Below are positions 24,175 through 36,062 of a stretch of DNA of 64,000 nucleotides, piece by piece. Source of the DNA: Forficula auricularia (taxonomy: Eukaryota > Arthropoda > Insecta > Dermaptera > Forficulidae); NCBI GenBank assembly GCA_024734495.1, contig JALMQS010000068.1, positions 2,837,501-2,901,500 on the forward strand, written 5' to 3'. Below the pieces are notes generated by a model. The model was given only the letters and a program-made list of their open reading frames with translations, was not told where the DNA came from and did no database searches. The position numbers were made by a program, and so were the translations under genes. Each line of letters opens with the position of its first letter. Positions within the stretch are counted from its first letter, which is position 1.

Positions 24175-25165
24175 TATTTGATCACACACATAGATAGAGA
24201 GAGAGATTTTCAATTTTTTTGGATTTAAGGTACCTGAAAAATTGGAAAAAAAAATCGAATACGAATTTTTTTACTAAAATAAAAAATAAAATCATTTTGA
24301 TTTGGAAATTTTATTATCAAATTAGGCACGCCCAGCAAGTTTTAGCTTGCAAGCCTACCGAGGAAATTTTATTAGAAAAAATAAATTATTAATTTTATTA
24401 AAAACAAATTTCGAATGAATTGATTTTCTAAAATGAATACCCCATAATAAATATCTGTTAATTCTTATTTATTTGATTAAAAAATCTACCTAATAAAAAT
24501 AAATTCATTTTCTATAATTAATTAATGAAAAAAATGTATTCGATAAATGTTTGTCTTTCCTTAAAAGCAACTGAAAAGAATCAACCGAAATTTCAAAAAA
24601 ATAATTCCTTTATTTCATTGAAAATGTTTTAAAAACAATTAAAGATAAAAATTTTAAAATAATAAATTCCCTGAAATGCAATGGGGGTAGAATGTCTCAC
24701 CCATGGTATAGAAAGAAAAGGGTGCGAAATATAAGATTGGGCACTTGTTATAATAATCCCGGATACTAAGTCGAGACCAGGCGCGGATCCAGACCTCTGT
24801 TTGGGGGGGGGGGCGGTCGCCGGTATATAGATCTACTTTTGATCTCGGAAGTGTGTCACGATCGAATGGATCCGCACTGGTCGAGACAAGTCCATATCCA
24901 TTGGAGACATTGAAACAAGAAATAAGAATTTCCTATTAATGAACTATTCAGTTATATCAATAGCGTCTTCTCTCCTTAACACAAGCTAACTATTTTATTA
25001 CTAATAATAAAATTGCATGCAAAGTCTATTATATAGATTTGAAATATGTTAAAAAAATTGCAAAATAACAACACATGGAAAATAATTATACTCTCAATCT
25101 ATCGTTATAGGTTAAACGTATGAAATAATTTTTTAGTAAAAAAGTAAAATATAAGTTTTCAAAGC
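24175..25165 (+). repeat. Paralogous ~0.8-kb repeat, copy 1 (pair at 61865-62660)
   Basis: 24395-25160 is collinear with 61870-62545 (for example AATGAAAAAAATGTATTCGA, CTTTCCTTAAAAGCAA, AATTGCATGCAAAGTC). A flanking GATTTAAGGTACCTGAAA segment matches 62590-62625 in a different relative position, so the pair has been rearranged. This copy contains the 102-bp MITE at 24778-24879, missing from its partner. Confidence 0.75.
24778..24879. mobile_element. 102-bp hAT MITE with perfect target duplication
   Basis: Ends CAGGCGCGGATCCA and TGGATCCGCACTG are inverted and bordered on both sides by GTCGAGAC (24770-24777, 24880-24887). The paralogous repeat at 62215-62235 has the uninterrupted site. The interior has a G run and CTTTTGATCTCGGAAGTGT, shared with the debris at 18525. 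Confidence 0.9.
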
Positions 25166-25226
25166 TATTCAATTGGCAAATAATTAAATTAAACACACAA
25201 ACATATAGGTTTTTAACTTCAAATTC

Positions 25227-25941
25227 GAACTATTCCATATAAAATTCAGGATTTAAAAAATCAAAATCAGACTTTTTCAAATCAAATTCAGAATTTAATA
25301 ATAAACAGTTGAAAAAATACAATAGTCAATAGTTAAGAAAAAGTTTTAATTTAATTTAACTCTCAGGAAACGTTTTCAGGTAAAAAGCTACAATTTGGTG
25401 CATTGTAAGATATTTGCTAACCAATTTTTAGCTCATTAGCTAAAACTATTTTAAAATGACAATTAATATTCACGGGAGAGGTTTTCAGGTAAAAATCTAA
25501 AATTTGGTGCATTTTAAGATATTTGGGTACCAATTTTCAGCTCATTACCTAAAACTATTCTAAAATAACAGTATTTTATATTCTTGGGAAAGGTTTTCAG
25601 CTAAAAAGCTAAAATTTGGTGCATTCAAATATATTTGTGTACCAATTTTCAGCTCATCAACTAAAACTTTTCAAGATTAGCATTTTGTAATCTCAAGAAA
25701 TCTTTTCAGCCAAAAAGATAAAATTTTGTGCATTCTTAGACATTTGCGTACACATTTTTTCAGCTCATCAACTAAAACCTTTCAAGATTAGTATTTTGTA
25801 CTCTCAAGAAACGTTTCCAGGTAAAAAGTTATAGCTAATTTAATATCTAAAATATGCATGGTTTTATAGAAAATCTGAATTTCATTTGAAAAAGTCCGAT
25901 TTTGATTTTTAAAATCCTGGATTTTTATTTGTAGATAGTTC
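25227..25941. mobile_element. Inverted-repeat element filled with ~110-bp tandem repeats
   Basis: The outer ~60 bp on the left (GAACTAT, then CAGGATTTAAAAAATC and CAGACTTTTTCAAAT) is inverted on the right (ATTTGAAAAAGTC, CCTGGATTTT, ATAGTTC). Between them about four diverged tandem units start near 25371, 25481, 25593, 25702 and 25811, each with TTTTCAGGTAAAAA, AATTTGGTGCATT and AGCTCAT..CTAAAAC words. No protein. Confidence 0.65.
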
Positions 25942-26097
25942 AATAGTCTATTTTTCTTGTTTTTTCTATGGACCTAGCAGATAACCAATAGTTTAGTGTA
26001 ATGTAAGAAAAAAAATCAACCTCCTGCCCCCCCCCAAAAAAAAAAGTCCGGGCCCAGGGGCATATGACACTCATGCCCCCCCCCTGGATGGCCCTGA
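25930..26097 (-). repeat. CAGGGCC-type transposon end fragment
   Basis: Read on the minus strand it starts CAGGGCCATCCAGGGGG and continues through TATCTGCTAGGTCCATAG to AACAAGAAAAATAGACTA. The same series occurs on the plus strand at 37979-38116. The CAGGGCC tip looks hAT-like, but the other end is missing in both copies. Confidence 0.6.
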
Positions 26098-26101
26098 TTA
26101 T

Positions 26102-26534
26102 TAAGGTGCTCCTTATTTTGGATATTTTCGAATATTTACGCGGACAGGGGCTCAAATGGTTCTAAATAAATAAAAAAATATCCTCCAATTTTCAAATCTA
26201 TCTCAATTTTAACCTAGTGCTCAACACAGCGATTAAGTTTCCCATCTAAATAACATGGGGTTTTTGGCATTGATCGATCAATGTTTTATTCAGGCCAAAG
26301 TAATGGTTGTGCAGACTTTATCCTTATAATAGTAGCTATTCTTCAGAATTTTTACAGAAACCCCATGTTATTTAGATTGGAAACTTAATCGCTGTGTAGC
26401 ACTAGGTTAAAATTGAGACAGGGACTTGAAACTTGGGGGGATATTTATTTTTTATTTATTTAGAACCATATGAGCCCCTGTATATAATATTCTGTGTATA
26501 ATATTCGAAAATATCCAAAACAAGGAGCACCCTA
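26102..26534. mobile_element. Palindromic hAT-type MITE, 433 bp
   Basis: Arms of about 170 bp begin TAAGGTGCTCCTTATTTTGG and end in the inverse GGAGCACCCTA. The flanks are exact 8-bp copies CTGATTAT (26094-26101, 26535-26542). The left copy overlaps the CAGGGCC fragment, so it inserted at that repeat's edge. The short central spacer is unique in the window. Confidence 0.8.
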
Positions 26535-26542
26535 CTGATTAT

Positions 26543-27545
26543 GAATCTTCTGGGCGCACCTGTGAAGAGGCCGCTCCCCTGGGCACCAGTTTGGGAACCT
26601 CTTCCCTAGATCATTTTGAGCAGTCAATATATGTAATATACCTATATAAGTGATGTAGTACTTTTTATTTTGTGTTACTATATATATGTGTGAGTGGATG
26701 TGTGTGACTCATAGGTAGAAGTCAACTCTGATCTCTGCCTGTGCACGAATCCTCCTTCTCGATTAAAAAATAATTTTTTAAAACATATATACTTTTGAAG
26801 TAAAGGGATTATTGACCACCATGAGATCAAGGATTTTCAATGACAAAGCACCTCGCTCGATATCATCTAAGAAGAAATACGATAAAATATATAATATAAT
26901 TTATGGCTTTAACCCCATTAAAATAGGCAATACTATTCAGTGTAATGTACATCACGTTGATGCCCGCTAGACTTGCTTGTTCAAAATACAAACGAATAGC
27001 TTATGAATTGATTTCATTGCCAAAACTGACACCAGCCACCCTATCATCATCATCTTCTCACTCCGTTTAGTTTAATTGGTGTCGACAGAGTTTCTCACGC
27101 CTAGGTTTATTCCTCTTTCCTTGTTGGCACGTGGCAGGACACGCGCCATTTCCGCATGGATGAGCATCGCTTCCGGACTTAAGTCGAGCTACCCTTAATT
27201 AACACTGTCGGGGTCGCACTCAACGCTCCCCGCCAATCTCTAACAAAGGCGAAATATTTGCTCTCCCTCAATTTAAATTATTTATTATTTATTTGACGCT
27301 CTTGGTTTTTTTTCGAAATTTTCCTCTTCTATTATTGGAAAGGCAGAAAAATAAAATGAGTAGCAGGGAGGGGATTTCTTTTATGTTTATCCCATTTTGA
27401 TCTTTCATCGCACTGCATCAATATAGTCAAGTGTTTTTGATAGAGTGTAGAATTTAAATATCAAAAAGAAAACATAAAGGGGGAACTGGTAATAGATATA
27501 AGAAAAGAAAAATGAATATAAAATATTTACGAATTATTTGTGTAT
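26543..27545. other. Gene-free stretch with a GC-richer segment at about 27000-27260
   Basis: An hAT-end-like CAGTTTGGGAACCTC fragment lies at about 26592. The segment 27000-27260 is less AT-rich, contains no repeat seen elsewhere and no convincing frame. It could be a host regulatory or untranslated segment. Confidence 0.3.
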
Positions 27546-28244
27546 ATTTTTACTTTACCGGGTATGGTCAAGTATTGTAAAGGTGCATGAAAAAAGTGTT
27601 TTTTTTTTGTTTCTTTTTTTCGAAATATCTCAAAAAACGGCTCAAACAATTTTGATTAAAAAAATTGAGCGAAACCATGACATTTCGGTCTACAAAAAAC
27701 CCCTAATAAGTGGAAATCGAAAAAATTATTTTTTCGAGATAATAACTGTTTTGTCAAAAGGTCTATTAGTCTGTTAGTCTGTGCATTACCAAAATTCTGT
27801 GGACGAGCTAGCTCAAAAACTAGTGTGAATATCAAAACCAAATTTCACATGTGGTTTTGGTGCATTGAGATTAAGAGCTGATTAGATTTTTGTGCATCTC
27901 GACCCAAAATCAAGGGGGGGGGTGTAGCGTCAAAAATGAAAATCTTAAATCTTTGCCCTTGTAACAAACTCAACCAAATTTTGTATACATAATTAGTGGG
28001 CCCCCAGAAGTCAAAAAAATGCAAAACCACCCAAAATGGAGAGGGAGGGGGGTTAAAAAAATTAAAACCTAGGCACTTGTACAAAACTCAATCAAATTTT
28101 GTATACATATTCAGTAGCCCTCATTAGGCTAAAAATGCAAGAACTAACCCCCTACATGATTATAAATAATTGTATTAAATATTAAATATAAGAGAAGGGT
28201 CAGGGGGTGTATGGTAAAGTCATGTGGATGGCCACATCAGAACT
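27546..28244 (+). repeat. ~700-bp ACTTTACCATAC family, copy 1
   Basis: The left tip TTTTACTTTACC and right block GTATGGTAAAGTCATGTGG are loosely inverted. Shared internal landmarks are TTTCGAAATATCTCAAAA, TTTTCGAGATAATAA, GTGGACGAGCTAGCTCAAAA, CAAATTTTGTATACAT (repeated) and G runs. Other copies are at 40213-40942 (plus) and 55699-56390 (minus), with a truncated end at 905-1003. Frames in it are not recognisable proteins. Confidence 0.75.
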
Positions 28245-29361
28245 TGCCAATTTATTTAATAATATAAATACAAGAAGATACAAATCTATAGTCAAAATTA
28301 ACTCTTGATTTCTGGTGAAATTCTACACCATTTTTATCAATGGGTCTCTTCTACTTTTCTATGTTTTTCTTATACATCGAGAGTTATTAGGATAGTGAAT
28401 TTCAATTTTTTTTTCTTTATTATCTAAATACAATCTAATATGAGTCTTTATATTCAAGAAATTAAAAAAAAATCTTTATTCCTAAAACAACTTTTAAAAG
28501 ATCCAAAAAAACAAACATTTAAATGAAGAAATGGAAGGAAAGTGAAAACTTTTTTAAATGTGGGTAAGCTATCTGCAATCTTTAATGATTTGGCAATTTT
28601 CGTCAGTTGATAGTTTCAGCTAAAATGGTGAAATGTGGCTGTAGTTTATCAATACAAACATGTTTGTCAAAATCAGCTCATTCAGACTTTTGCATTTTTA
28701 AACCAAAATTTCTAAGCCCCAAAAAAGTTTTTTATTTCTGAATAAACATTCTCCAACTTAGTCTTCTTGAGATATCCTGGTTATTTAATCCAGACTCATA
28801 GATTGAAAAATTTACTAATTTTAATTGCATATTAGTTTCATTTAAAAGAATAAGTGATGTATTGAAAAGTTTTCCTGGAATAGTTCGGATTTACAATCTT
28901 CTGATTTAAATAAAATTTATTTAACTTTCAATTTTTTGATATATTAATTGAGAATATACAAAAGCCATTTACAGTTATAGAGAGAGTTTTCACTCTAAAC
29001 ACATACATATTTTATGGTCTACTGATGCTAAAATGAAACTGAAATATTCATCTTTGATTGCAATAACTAAATAATGACAAAAAAAAAATTCAGAAATTTA
29101 AAAAAAAAATTGGTGATAGTATCCGAAGCCCTTCGGGAGTTTCATGAGTATACATTTATTTTAGCGGGGTTGGGGGTAACAGTAGTTGTGTTAACTATAT
29201 ACCAGTGATGACGGGACGTAGTTCGAGAGAGATTGTTTTAAGCTCCCAGACTATTATTTACGGATATAGAGACATTTAAAGATTTTAAAGACAAGAATTT
29301 TTTTAAATCTTATAAATTTGATTGTTCAAAGGCTCTCAGATCATTATTTAAGGAGATAGTA
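28245..29361. other. Gene-free AT-rich stretch
   Basis: There is no frame of note, and no inverted or tandem structure was detected by eye. Confidence 0.3.
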
Positions 29362-29610
29362 GAGATAACCTTTTTTGTGGTCCCCAATGTGTTTAATTAG
29401 GATATTAAATTTCATCAAAATTGGTTACAATTGCCACAAGCTTCCACTTTTGACACATCAAACTTGTTGCAAGCTGGATTCAAGTTTAAATTGCTATCTG
29501 GGTAGTCTTTACCTGAGGACCCTTTGAACTCGCGCTTGCCGTGAGACCGATTACAGTACTTTACCTCATGCTTCTCATTCGATAAAGTAAAAACGTTAAA
29601 TCTCTATGGC
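29362..29610. repeat. Deleted copy of the long-inverted-repeat element
   Basis: CCTTTTTTGTGGTCCCCAA through ATCAAAATTGGTTA matches the left end region of 20167-21087, and TTACCTGAGGACCCTTTGAA matches its interior. The part between has been replaced or deleted. Confidence 0.65.
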
Positions 29611-29844
29611 TGTAATGATTATTTGGTAAGTCATCCAGCCAATGCCTTAGTAGTGAAATAATGATGAAAAACGAATTCATTGTGATTAAGCTTGAGTCGA
29701 AAAGGGGAAAAAAATTTCAACAATGACATTATTTTCTGTTTGTGAGTTTGCATTCCGATATCCGAGATAACTAAAGAATGGAAAGTCGAAGAAAGTTCGT
29801 TCTTGTGCCAAAATGTTTGTATTTCCAATGCGAAGAGAATTATT

Positions 29845-29930
29845 AGATTTTAGGTTCCAGTAGCTTTTGGCTTACACATTTGAAGGAAAAAATTGTCCCG
29901 GGCCGCAGATAAAATTTAGCTAATTCTACT
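29845..29930 (-). repeat. Right-end fragment of the CAGGGCTGTCC hAT family
   Basis: CTTTTGGCTTACAC followed by GGGCCGCAGATAA is the inverse of the right end of the element at 56624-58019. No left end is nearby. Confidence 0.55.
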
Positions 29931-30286
29931 GATTGTGTTGATCATAAAAGATAGTTGATAATATTGGAAAATAAATATTGATTGTTAAAAATAAATACAA
30001 ATCTTTTAAAAAACAATACTTAAACGTTTAATCAAACCACAAAAAATTTCCGGGAGAATTTCTCCCTTTCTCAATGGAAAATTTTCAACTGTTTAGATTA
30101 TTTATTTTGGATTCCAATAAATACGCAAATTAATATTAAATTAACATTACCAAAATATTTATGCGAGAACGTGACGTCATCTGTAGGCGATGTTGGCCTC
30201 ACTTCACTCTGAGTGGAGAGTAGCAGAGGGCGTGTCTTTATATTTCATGGTCTAAGATATTCACATTCAATAAACAATTTATAGTT

Positions 30287-30394
30287 ACTAGAAAATCATA
30301 AGATGGTGTCATCTATTAAATCCGATGGAATGGAATATTTTTAATTATATGTCAGAGGGGTTGTTTTTCACCCCTCGGGAATCGATTTTCTAGT
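30287..30394. mobile_element. 108-bp MITE with ACTAGAAAATC ends
   Basis: Inverted tips ACTAGAAAATC and GATTTTCTAGT enclose the GATGGTGTCATCTATTAA and CACCCCTCGGGAATCGA blocks shared with 12215-12320. The target duplication is not clear. Confidence 0.6.
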
Positions 30395-33385
30395 AAATTT
30401 GAATCTATTACCATCGGTAAATTAATATCTTTCAAATTTATAGTTAAGTTTATTTTCATTTATTTACGGCTCCAAGTTTAAAGACTACCAAGCCTAGAAA
30501 AAGTTTCAAATTTTTTAATTTTTCAATATTTATCTCAAATTACTTTGTTGGCAATAAATTTCGAGAAAAAACGTAAGTCTGTGAGAAGAGGGTTGCAAGT
30601 TCATTTGAAAGAATTTAGAAACCTTAGTCCTGGACTCAATTTTCAGGTATCTACTGCATGTAAAAGCATGGCTTTTATAATAGATTTCGAGTTCTTACAA
30701 AAAATCTATTATTGTGTTCGGTCCAAAACCACCTGTTATATCTGCCTATCTTGTGGCAAGATAACTAAATTACGGTTAAGAGTTTCATTTGGCGAATAAA
30801 TAATTATTCTACGAAATTCCTATAAAATGAAATGTTGTATTCTAACTAAATAAAGGGTGTAAGTGAAAACCGTGTGGTGTCTACCACTCCTGACTTATTT
30901 ATTTTTCCCCATTTCCCCATTGGCTGGCCTTTGACGCCACTCCTATACACGTTATTGTCATTGGAGGAAATGACCCGGGTTTTATTGAGAGAGAATCTAG
31001 ATCCTGTGATCCCTGTTTATGAGTCAGCAACCCCACGGGGTCGGGAGGGATCAGGCGAATATTAAAAAACGATCATCGCCTCCGGTTTGTTGCCCAGCTT
31101 GTGTCGCAGAACAAACTGAATGAAAATAACCGTCACATTAAAAAAGAAAAAATTGCGTAATAAATCCTATCTTTTGACCTCATGGATAACTAGTATATAC
31201 ATATATATATATATATATATTCTTGTGGCAACTGTGATTTCAATCCCCTTTTAAGGGTAAATGTCTCTTCAAATATAAATAATATATTAAGATAGATTTA
31301 TTGATAATTGAATACCCCCTCAAGATTTATAACCTGAGGAGTTTTTACTTATATAGTAATTTACTTCAAGCGATTTTTCCAAGGATTTGAAAAGGAAAGG
31401 TATGAGGAATATTGTTTTATTTCTTTGCCACCATATTAAGCAAAATCAACAATTAAAGAAGTAAAATACCAATTATGACAAATTTATTGTTTTTTAGTCT
31501 ATAAATCGTCACTGTGGAGACCAATAATATCAGAAAGTGTTGTATTTAAAAAACGATCATTTATCATAATGAAGAGGTCAGAGTTGTAGAAATAAGATGT
31601 ATTTAACCTGCCATTCTCAGTAACTGATGGACGTTATATCTTTTATGTAATATAAAATACCATATCGTCGGCTTAGAGTGTAAACCTGCTAACTCACAAA
31701 AAGGAAATTTTACAGGGCAGAAAAAAATTAATATTGTTGTTATGGAAAAAAACTATTTTTCACATTTTTTTTACAATTTACGATCGTAATTTTAAGTAGC
31801 AGTTTTACTTGAACGATGCTGCATCTCTTTTCTTTCGAACGGTATTAATATGTCATATATGGTGTAAAAATGGATTTAGCAGATTTATACTCTAATGCGA
31901 CGATATAAAATACTTTTTTAACATTAAACTTATATTTGATTGTTCAAAGTTACTAATATATTTAATTATAATTAAAACTAGCAATAAATCCAACCTCAAT
32001 ACGGCTCGGACTCCTGGCTCCTCTGGTCTAAAGTGTTTTCTCAAGAGTAAGGAATAGATGCCACTTATATTTTTGAAATTCTTTAAAATTATTTTTTATA
32101 AATATTTCTTATGAAAAAGAAAAAAATGAAAGAATTAAAATTTTGAGCTTAGTAGTATTTTAAGTGATATTTTGTACTCTACTGCCCAAATACTCTTAAA
32201 CAAAGGAAAAGTACGTACTTTAAATTAGAAAAAATTAAATTTAGATTCCCGTGGGTTTGCATTTATATATAGATTGAGTAAGCTGGAAAATTTTGATGGA
32301 TGAGACCCAGCATGAGTCTATATACGTCCTTTTATTATATAAACTAGAACATATATGCTAATTTACAGCCTTTTTTGCTCATCAGAAATTTGGTGAAAAT
32401 CCTCGGACAGGCAAGCCCACCCGCAGAAGACATCAATGAAGTTTTATATTTTGCTGATTGTCTTCTGAATTGCTAATTGTATATCATATGCTGTTGTCAT
32501 CCGCTGAATAAATAAATAATTCCGAAACGGAATATACTCGATAAATATTAGATTATTTATTTATTTACTCTATTTTGCTTTTCTTTCGAGCCTTTTGTTT
32601 TCAATCCTTTTGTTGACATGAAATCGGCTTTTTAAATTATTGTTTTCTCGAATTCTAAATTGAAGTGCGATGCTCTGCACGCCTGCATGCACGCAGTCAC
32701 GCGTACATCAACAAGAACAGCAGCAGCAAAGCTTCTCTCTTCTATTGCCATTCACTGTTTTAATTATGAACGAAAGGGCAGGTCATGCGTGATCCCGAAT
32801 TAACAAACTATGAACGAAGGACTCTTGTGTCCGCCTGATAGCACACCACCCTAAAACTCCCACCCTTCGTCCACTCGCCACTGCTGCTGCCTGCGTGCGT
32901 TTGACTGTTTTGATGAAATTACACGCTTTGGCTGCTAACTGTGGAAATTCGACGGATACAAAACGCGAATCCCAATTTTAATAGGATTACAATGCATCGT
33001 CGCGTCGATGTTTGTGTCTCTTGTTGGGAAATGAATGAAATCGGGGTTCGTCGTCGCCGTCGTCATCGTGGAGGCTGACGTGCCAGAAACAAAGCGTTCG
33101 ACTTCAGGGATCGTCGGATAAACAAGTGGCTGTGACGAGCTGTCAATCTGATCGAATGCCATTGACAGCTCGGGCGTTGCGACTCGTTAACAGAGTACTG
33201 GAAGGGCCTTTAATTATTACTCGCCAGCCCTCGGATTACCAGCACCTCACCTCTTGTCTGCTCACTGATGTCGTCTGTAATTTTAAGGATTTTAGAAATC
33301 ACTGTCAAAATCGATCGATTACTTTGCTTGTTGTCCTCTACTCATCTTCTTATTGAGTTGGTTAGAACACAAAACATACCCTATA
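30395..33385. other. Mostly unique stretch; GC-richer part at about 32650-33260
   Basis: No coding region is recognised. 30545-31065 has two motif-free frames. An (AT)n tract lies at about 31198-31220. 32650-33260 is clearly less AT-rich, with overlapping frames on both strands (minus 32935-33162, plus 33126-33356) and no repeat partner. It is a candidate for a host untranslated exon or regulatory region, but no splice or protein evidence is decisive. Confidence 0.3.
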
Positions 33386-33720
33386 ACAGGGGTTCCCAAA
33401 CTTTTCCGAGTCGCGGCGCCTTCTCTCAATTAAAATTTTTCTATGGCGCTCTACTCTTATATCAAAACAATTACCGTATTTGGCGTCTCTAAATACTCTT
33501 CTTGTATTAGAATCGAAAAACATATGTTCGGAATTAATCATTTATTTTTTTATGAAAATCAAACATTCAGACCACAAGAGGACCCTACATTTCAGATTTT
33601 TTCTAGGGTGTCAAATTTTTTTTTTTTTTGCTTTATATCAAAACAAATACCGTATTTGGTCTCTCTAAATGCTCTCTTGTATTCTTCTTTAAGTGCCATA
33701 TCAGTTCTCCCTGACGTTTC
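33386..33720 (+). repeat. hAT left-end fragment with internal short duplication
   Basis: It starts CAGGGGTTCCCAAACTTTTC, a canonical hAT-type end, followed by GCGGCGCC. The TATATCAAAACAA..TACCGTATTTGG block occurs twice (about 33459 and 33637). A matching right end was not found. Confidence 0.5.
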
Positions 33721-33794
33721 GACTCCTCTCCACATATACCTGTGCTGAATGTGTTTAGACTCTTGTATTAGAATCGATAGAAATATTGAAGTGA

Positions 33795-33905
33795 GATCAA
33801 TAAAAGAGTGTGTCTTCTGTTGGAATTATAAATTTTATTTATTTATAACTCTTTTATTGTCTCCTTCAATATATAAAAATTCTGCTACCCTCGGCAAAAA
33901 ACTTC
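33795..33905 (-). repeat. Fragment of the GAAGGAGACAATAAAAG foldback family
   Basis: GTGTCTTCTGTTGGAATTAT and CTTTTATTGTCTCCTTCAAT followed by CTGCTACCCTCGGC match the arms at 5007-5283 and 43890-44300. Confidence 0.6.
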
Positions 33906-34132
33906 CAATTTAACGATAAAAATATCTTCGGAATTAATAGTTTTTTTTTCTATGAAAATCCGAATTTCAGATCCTTTGTATATATTTCAGATTTTTTCGA
34001 TAGTGTCAAAATTAAATTTTTTCGGTTTACCTATGTATGTGTAATCGTAAATAAGAGATAAAAATGAATAATAAATAAATATTTTTGTTAAGGGAGAATG
34101 GTATGGGTTCTTGGTGAAACATTTTAAATAAA

Positions 34133-34554
34133 TTAGATGTGACAAATCAGAGGAAAATAGGAACGATTAAAATACAGTGTTAAAACATGCGATCAATTGT
34201 GACTTTTCGCCAATTTATTATGGCTTCATCAGGCTCTTGATCAAATTCCCAAAACACTTCATCATTTATTTCCTGTACTAATTAGAGTCTGGTTGAATCC
34301 ATTGTTGGCTACTCTAAATAATTAATAGTATTGTATAAATAAGTGTGTTCATACTGTTATATATATGTATTCTAATTAGTAAGGAAATAAATGACAAAGT
34401 GTTTTGTGAATTTGATCAAGATCCTGATGAAGCCATAATAAATTGGCGAAACGTAGCAATTGATCGAATGTTTTAACACTGTATTTTAATTGTTCCTATT
34501 TTCCTCTGATTTGTCACATCTAATATCTAAATAATGGAATTGATAACAATAATA
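34133..34554. mobile_element. Palindromic retroelement-like repeat with a 12-bp target duplication
   Basis: The exact 12-bp direct repeat ATTTTAAATAAA borders it (34121-34132, 34555-34566), though the repeat is A/T-only. Arms of about 170 bp are inverted (left TTAGATGTGACAAATCAGAG, right its complement). Each arm has the core CTGATGA-A-GCC...GGC-GAAA (minus 34203-34232; plus 34424-34452). A ~30-bp non-inverted tail follows the right arm. Confidence 0.65.
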
Positions 34555-34671
34555 ATTTTAAATAAAGTAAAGATAATTTTGAAAAATTCAAGAAACTTTT
34601 TAAAATTTAAAATAGTAGGAAGGTTTCACAAAATAAAAGATAAGATGCTTTTTTAGCACGACTCTATATAT

Positions 34672-34698
34672 ATTTCAGGGTATAAGCCCATCTTTCAG
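34672..34698 (-). other. CTGAnGA-like core motif, degenerate copy
   Basis: On the minus strand: CTGAAAGA (one base longer), T, GGGCTTATACCC hairpin, TGAAAT. It shares the TTTCAGGAGTTTAAAAG context with the copies at 11076 and 63184. Confidence 0.4.
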
Positions 34699-34739
34699 GA
34701 GTTTAAAAGTTTCCCTGTTTGAGAAACTCGGCCATAAAA

Positions 34740-35773
34740 AATAAAAATAAATTTTAAATATGAGGCACTGATAGAACGATCGACTTCCGATAGCACTCTA
34801 GATCAGAAATATTTTCATCAAAATCCAGGAGAAGTCAACAGAAATTCACTCCTGTTAATAGTTTCCCCATTATGATTGCCAACACTCAGAATCGAGTAAC
34901 TACCGTCCACCAAGAAGAAGAAAAATATCCATTGTATTCAAAAATTAAATTTTAATTTCTTTAATTAGTACATTCGGCTTAAAGCACTAAAATAAGACAT
35001 TTTTAATAATTTGAAACATCAACTTCAATCAATAAATTTTCAATTTTTAGTTTATTTATCTCCATGATTTCTAGCTACTGTAAATATTGCTCTATTTCCC
35101 TTTGTCGCAAAGCCTAGACACTTTATTCCTTAAACATAAATCCCAGAGCCCAGGGTGTACAAACACCTTCATAACCTCATATTACTACTTTATTCTTTTT
35201 AGTAAATCAAGGATCTTTTATGAATTTGAGATGCTTCACCTTCTCGGTGTCTTTTCATCTTTCTCGTTTGAACGGTAAGAAATCATCTTGATAAATTAAA
35301 TTAACTTAAGGTAGTTCTTTCACAATTGCAAAAATTCAAGACGTCTTTGAAGCTTGGAATATAAGTCATTAAAAGCATAATACATATACTGTTAAAATTT
35401 GAAGAAGATTTACCACACCAAACATGAAATAATTGCAATTAAAAATGACATTTTTTACATAGGGTAGATAGGGAAAGGGTGGGGATATGATCATTATTAT
35501 TTTTTTCATTGAAGGACTTTCACCATCTTGATGAAAAACTAATATTTGTTAGAATAATATATTCGGAGTATCTTAAAAAAATTGAAATTATTTACCACGT
35601 AATTTTGATAAAAAACAAAAAAAAACACACATTTTGGCAATTATTTTTAGTGGACGGGATATAAGCACAATGGCTTGGAAACGATCCTGCTAGTATGTGT
35701 TAATCCATATAGAGATTTCGTAGTGTGAGTGGGCAGTCACGTTAAAAAAACATAACCTAAAATTTTAGTTCCG
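34740..35773. other. Gene-free stretch up to the assembly gap
   Basis: A 63-residue frame at 35087-35278 has no motif. Nothing else was identified. Confidence 0.3.
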
Positions 35774-35873
35774 NNNNNNNNNNNNNNNNNNNNNNNNNNN
35801 NNNNNNNNNNNNNNNNNNNNNNNNNNNNNNNNNNNNNNNNNNNNNNNNNNNNNNNNNNNNNNNNNNNNNNNNN
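35774..35873. other. Assembly gap, 100 N
   Basis: Exactly 100 consecutive N, the conventional filler for a gap of unknown size. Contiguity of features across it should not be assumed. Confidence 0.98.
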
Positions 35874-36062
35874 CACTCTACTACTAAAACGGGTCAGTTT
35901 TTGTTTATAGTTTATAATTTCTATTGAAAGTAAGGCTACTTGGCATCTTGGCCGAGTTGACTTATTATCATGCTTCGAATACGGCTTCGGAATTATAAGC
36001 TAAAACGTCGTGAAAACAACTAGAAAATTAAAAAAAATTCTAATTTCATAGCCCATTCTTTA

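Noticed and set aside
33443..33748. A 101-residue frame after the hAT tip.
   Set aside because: It overlaps shorter frames produced by an internal duplication of the repeat and contains a poly-Phe run from a T tract.
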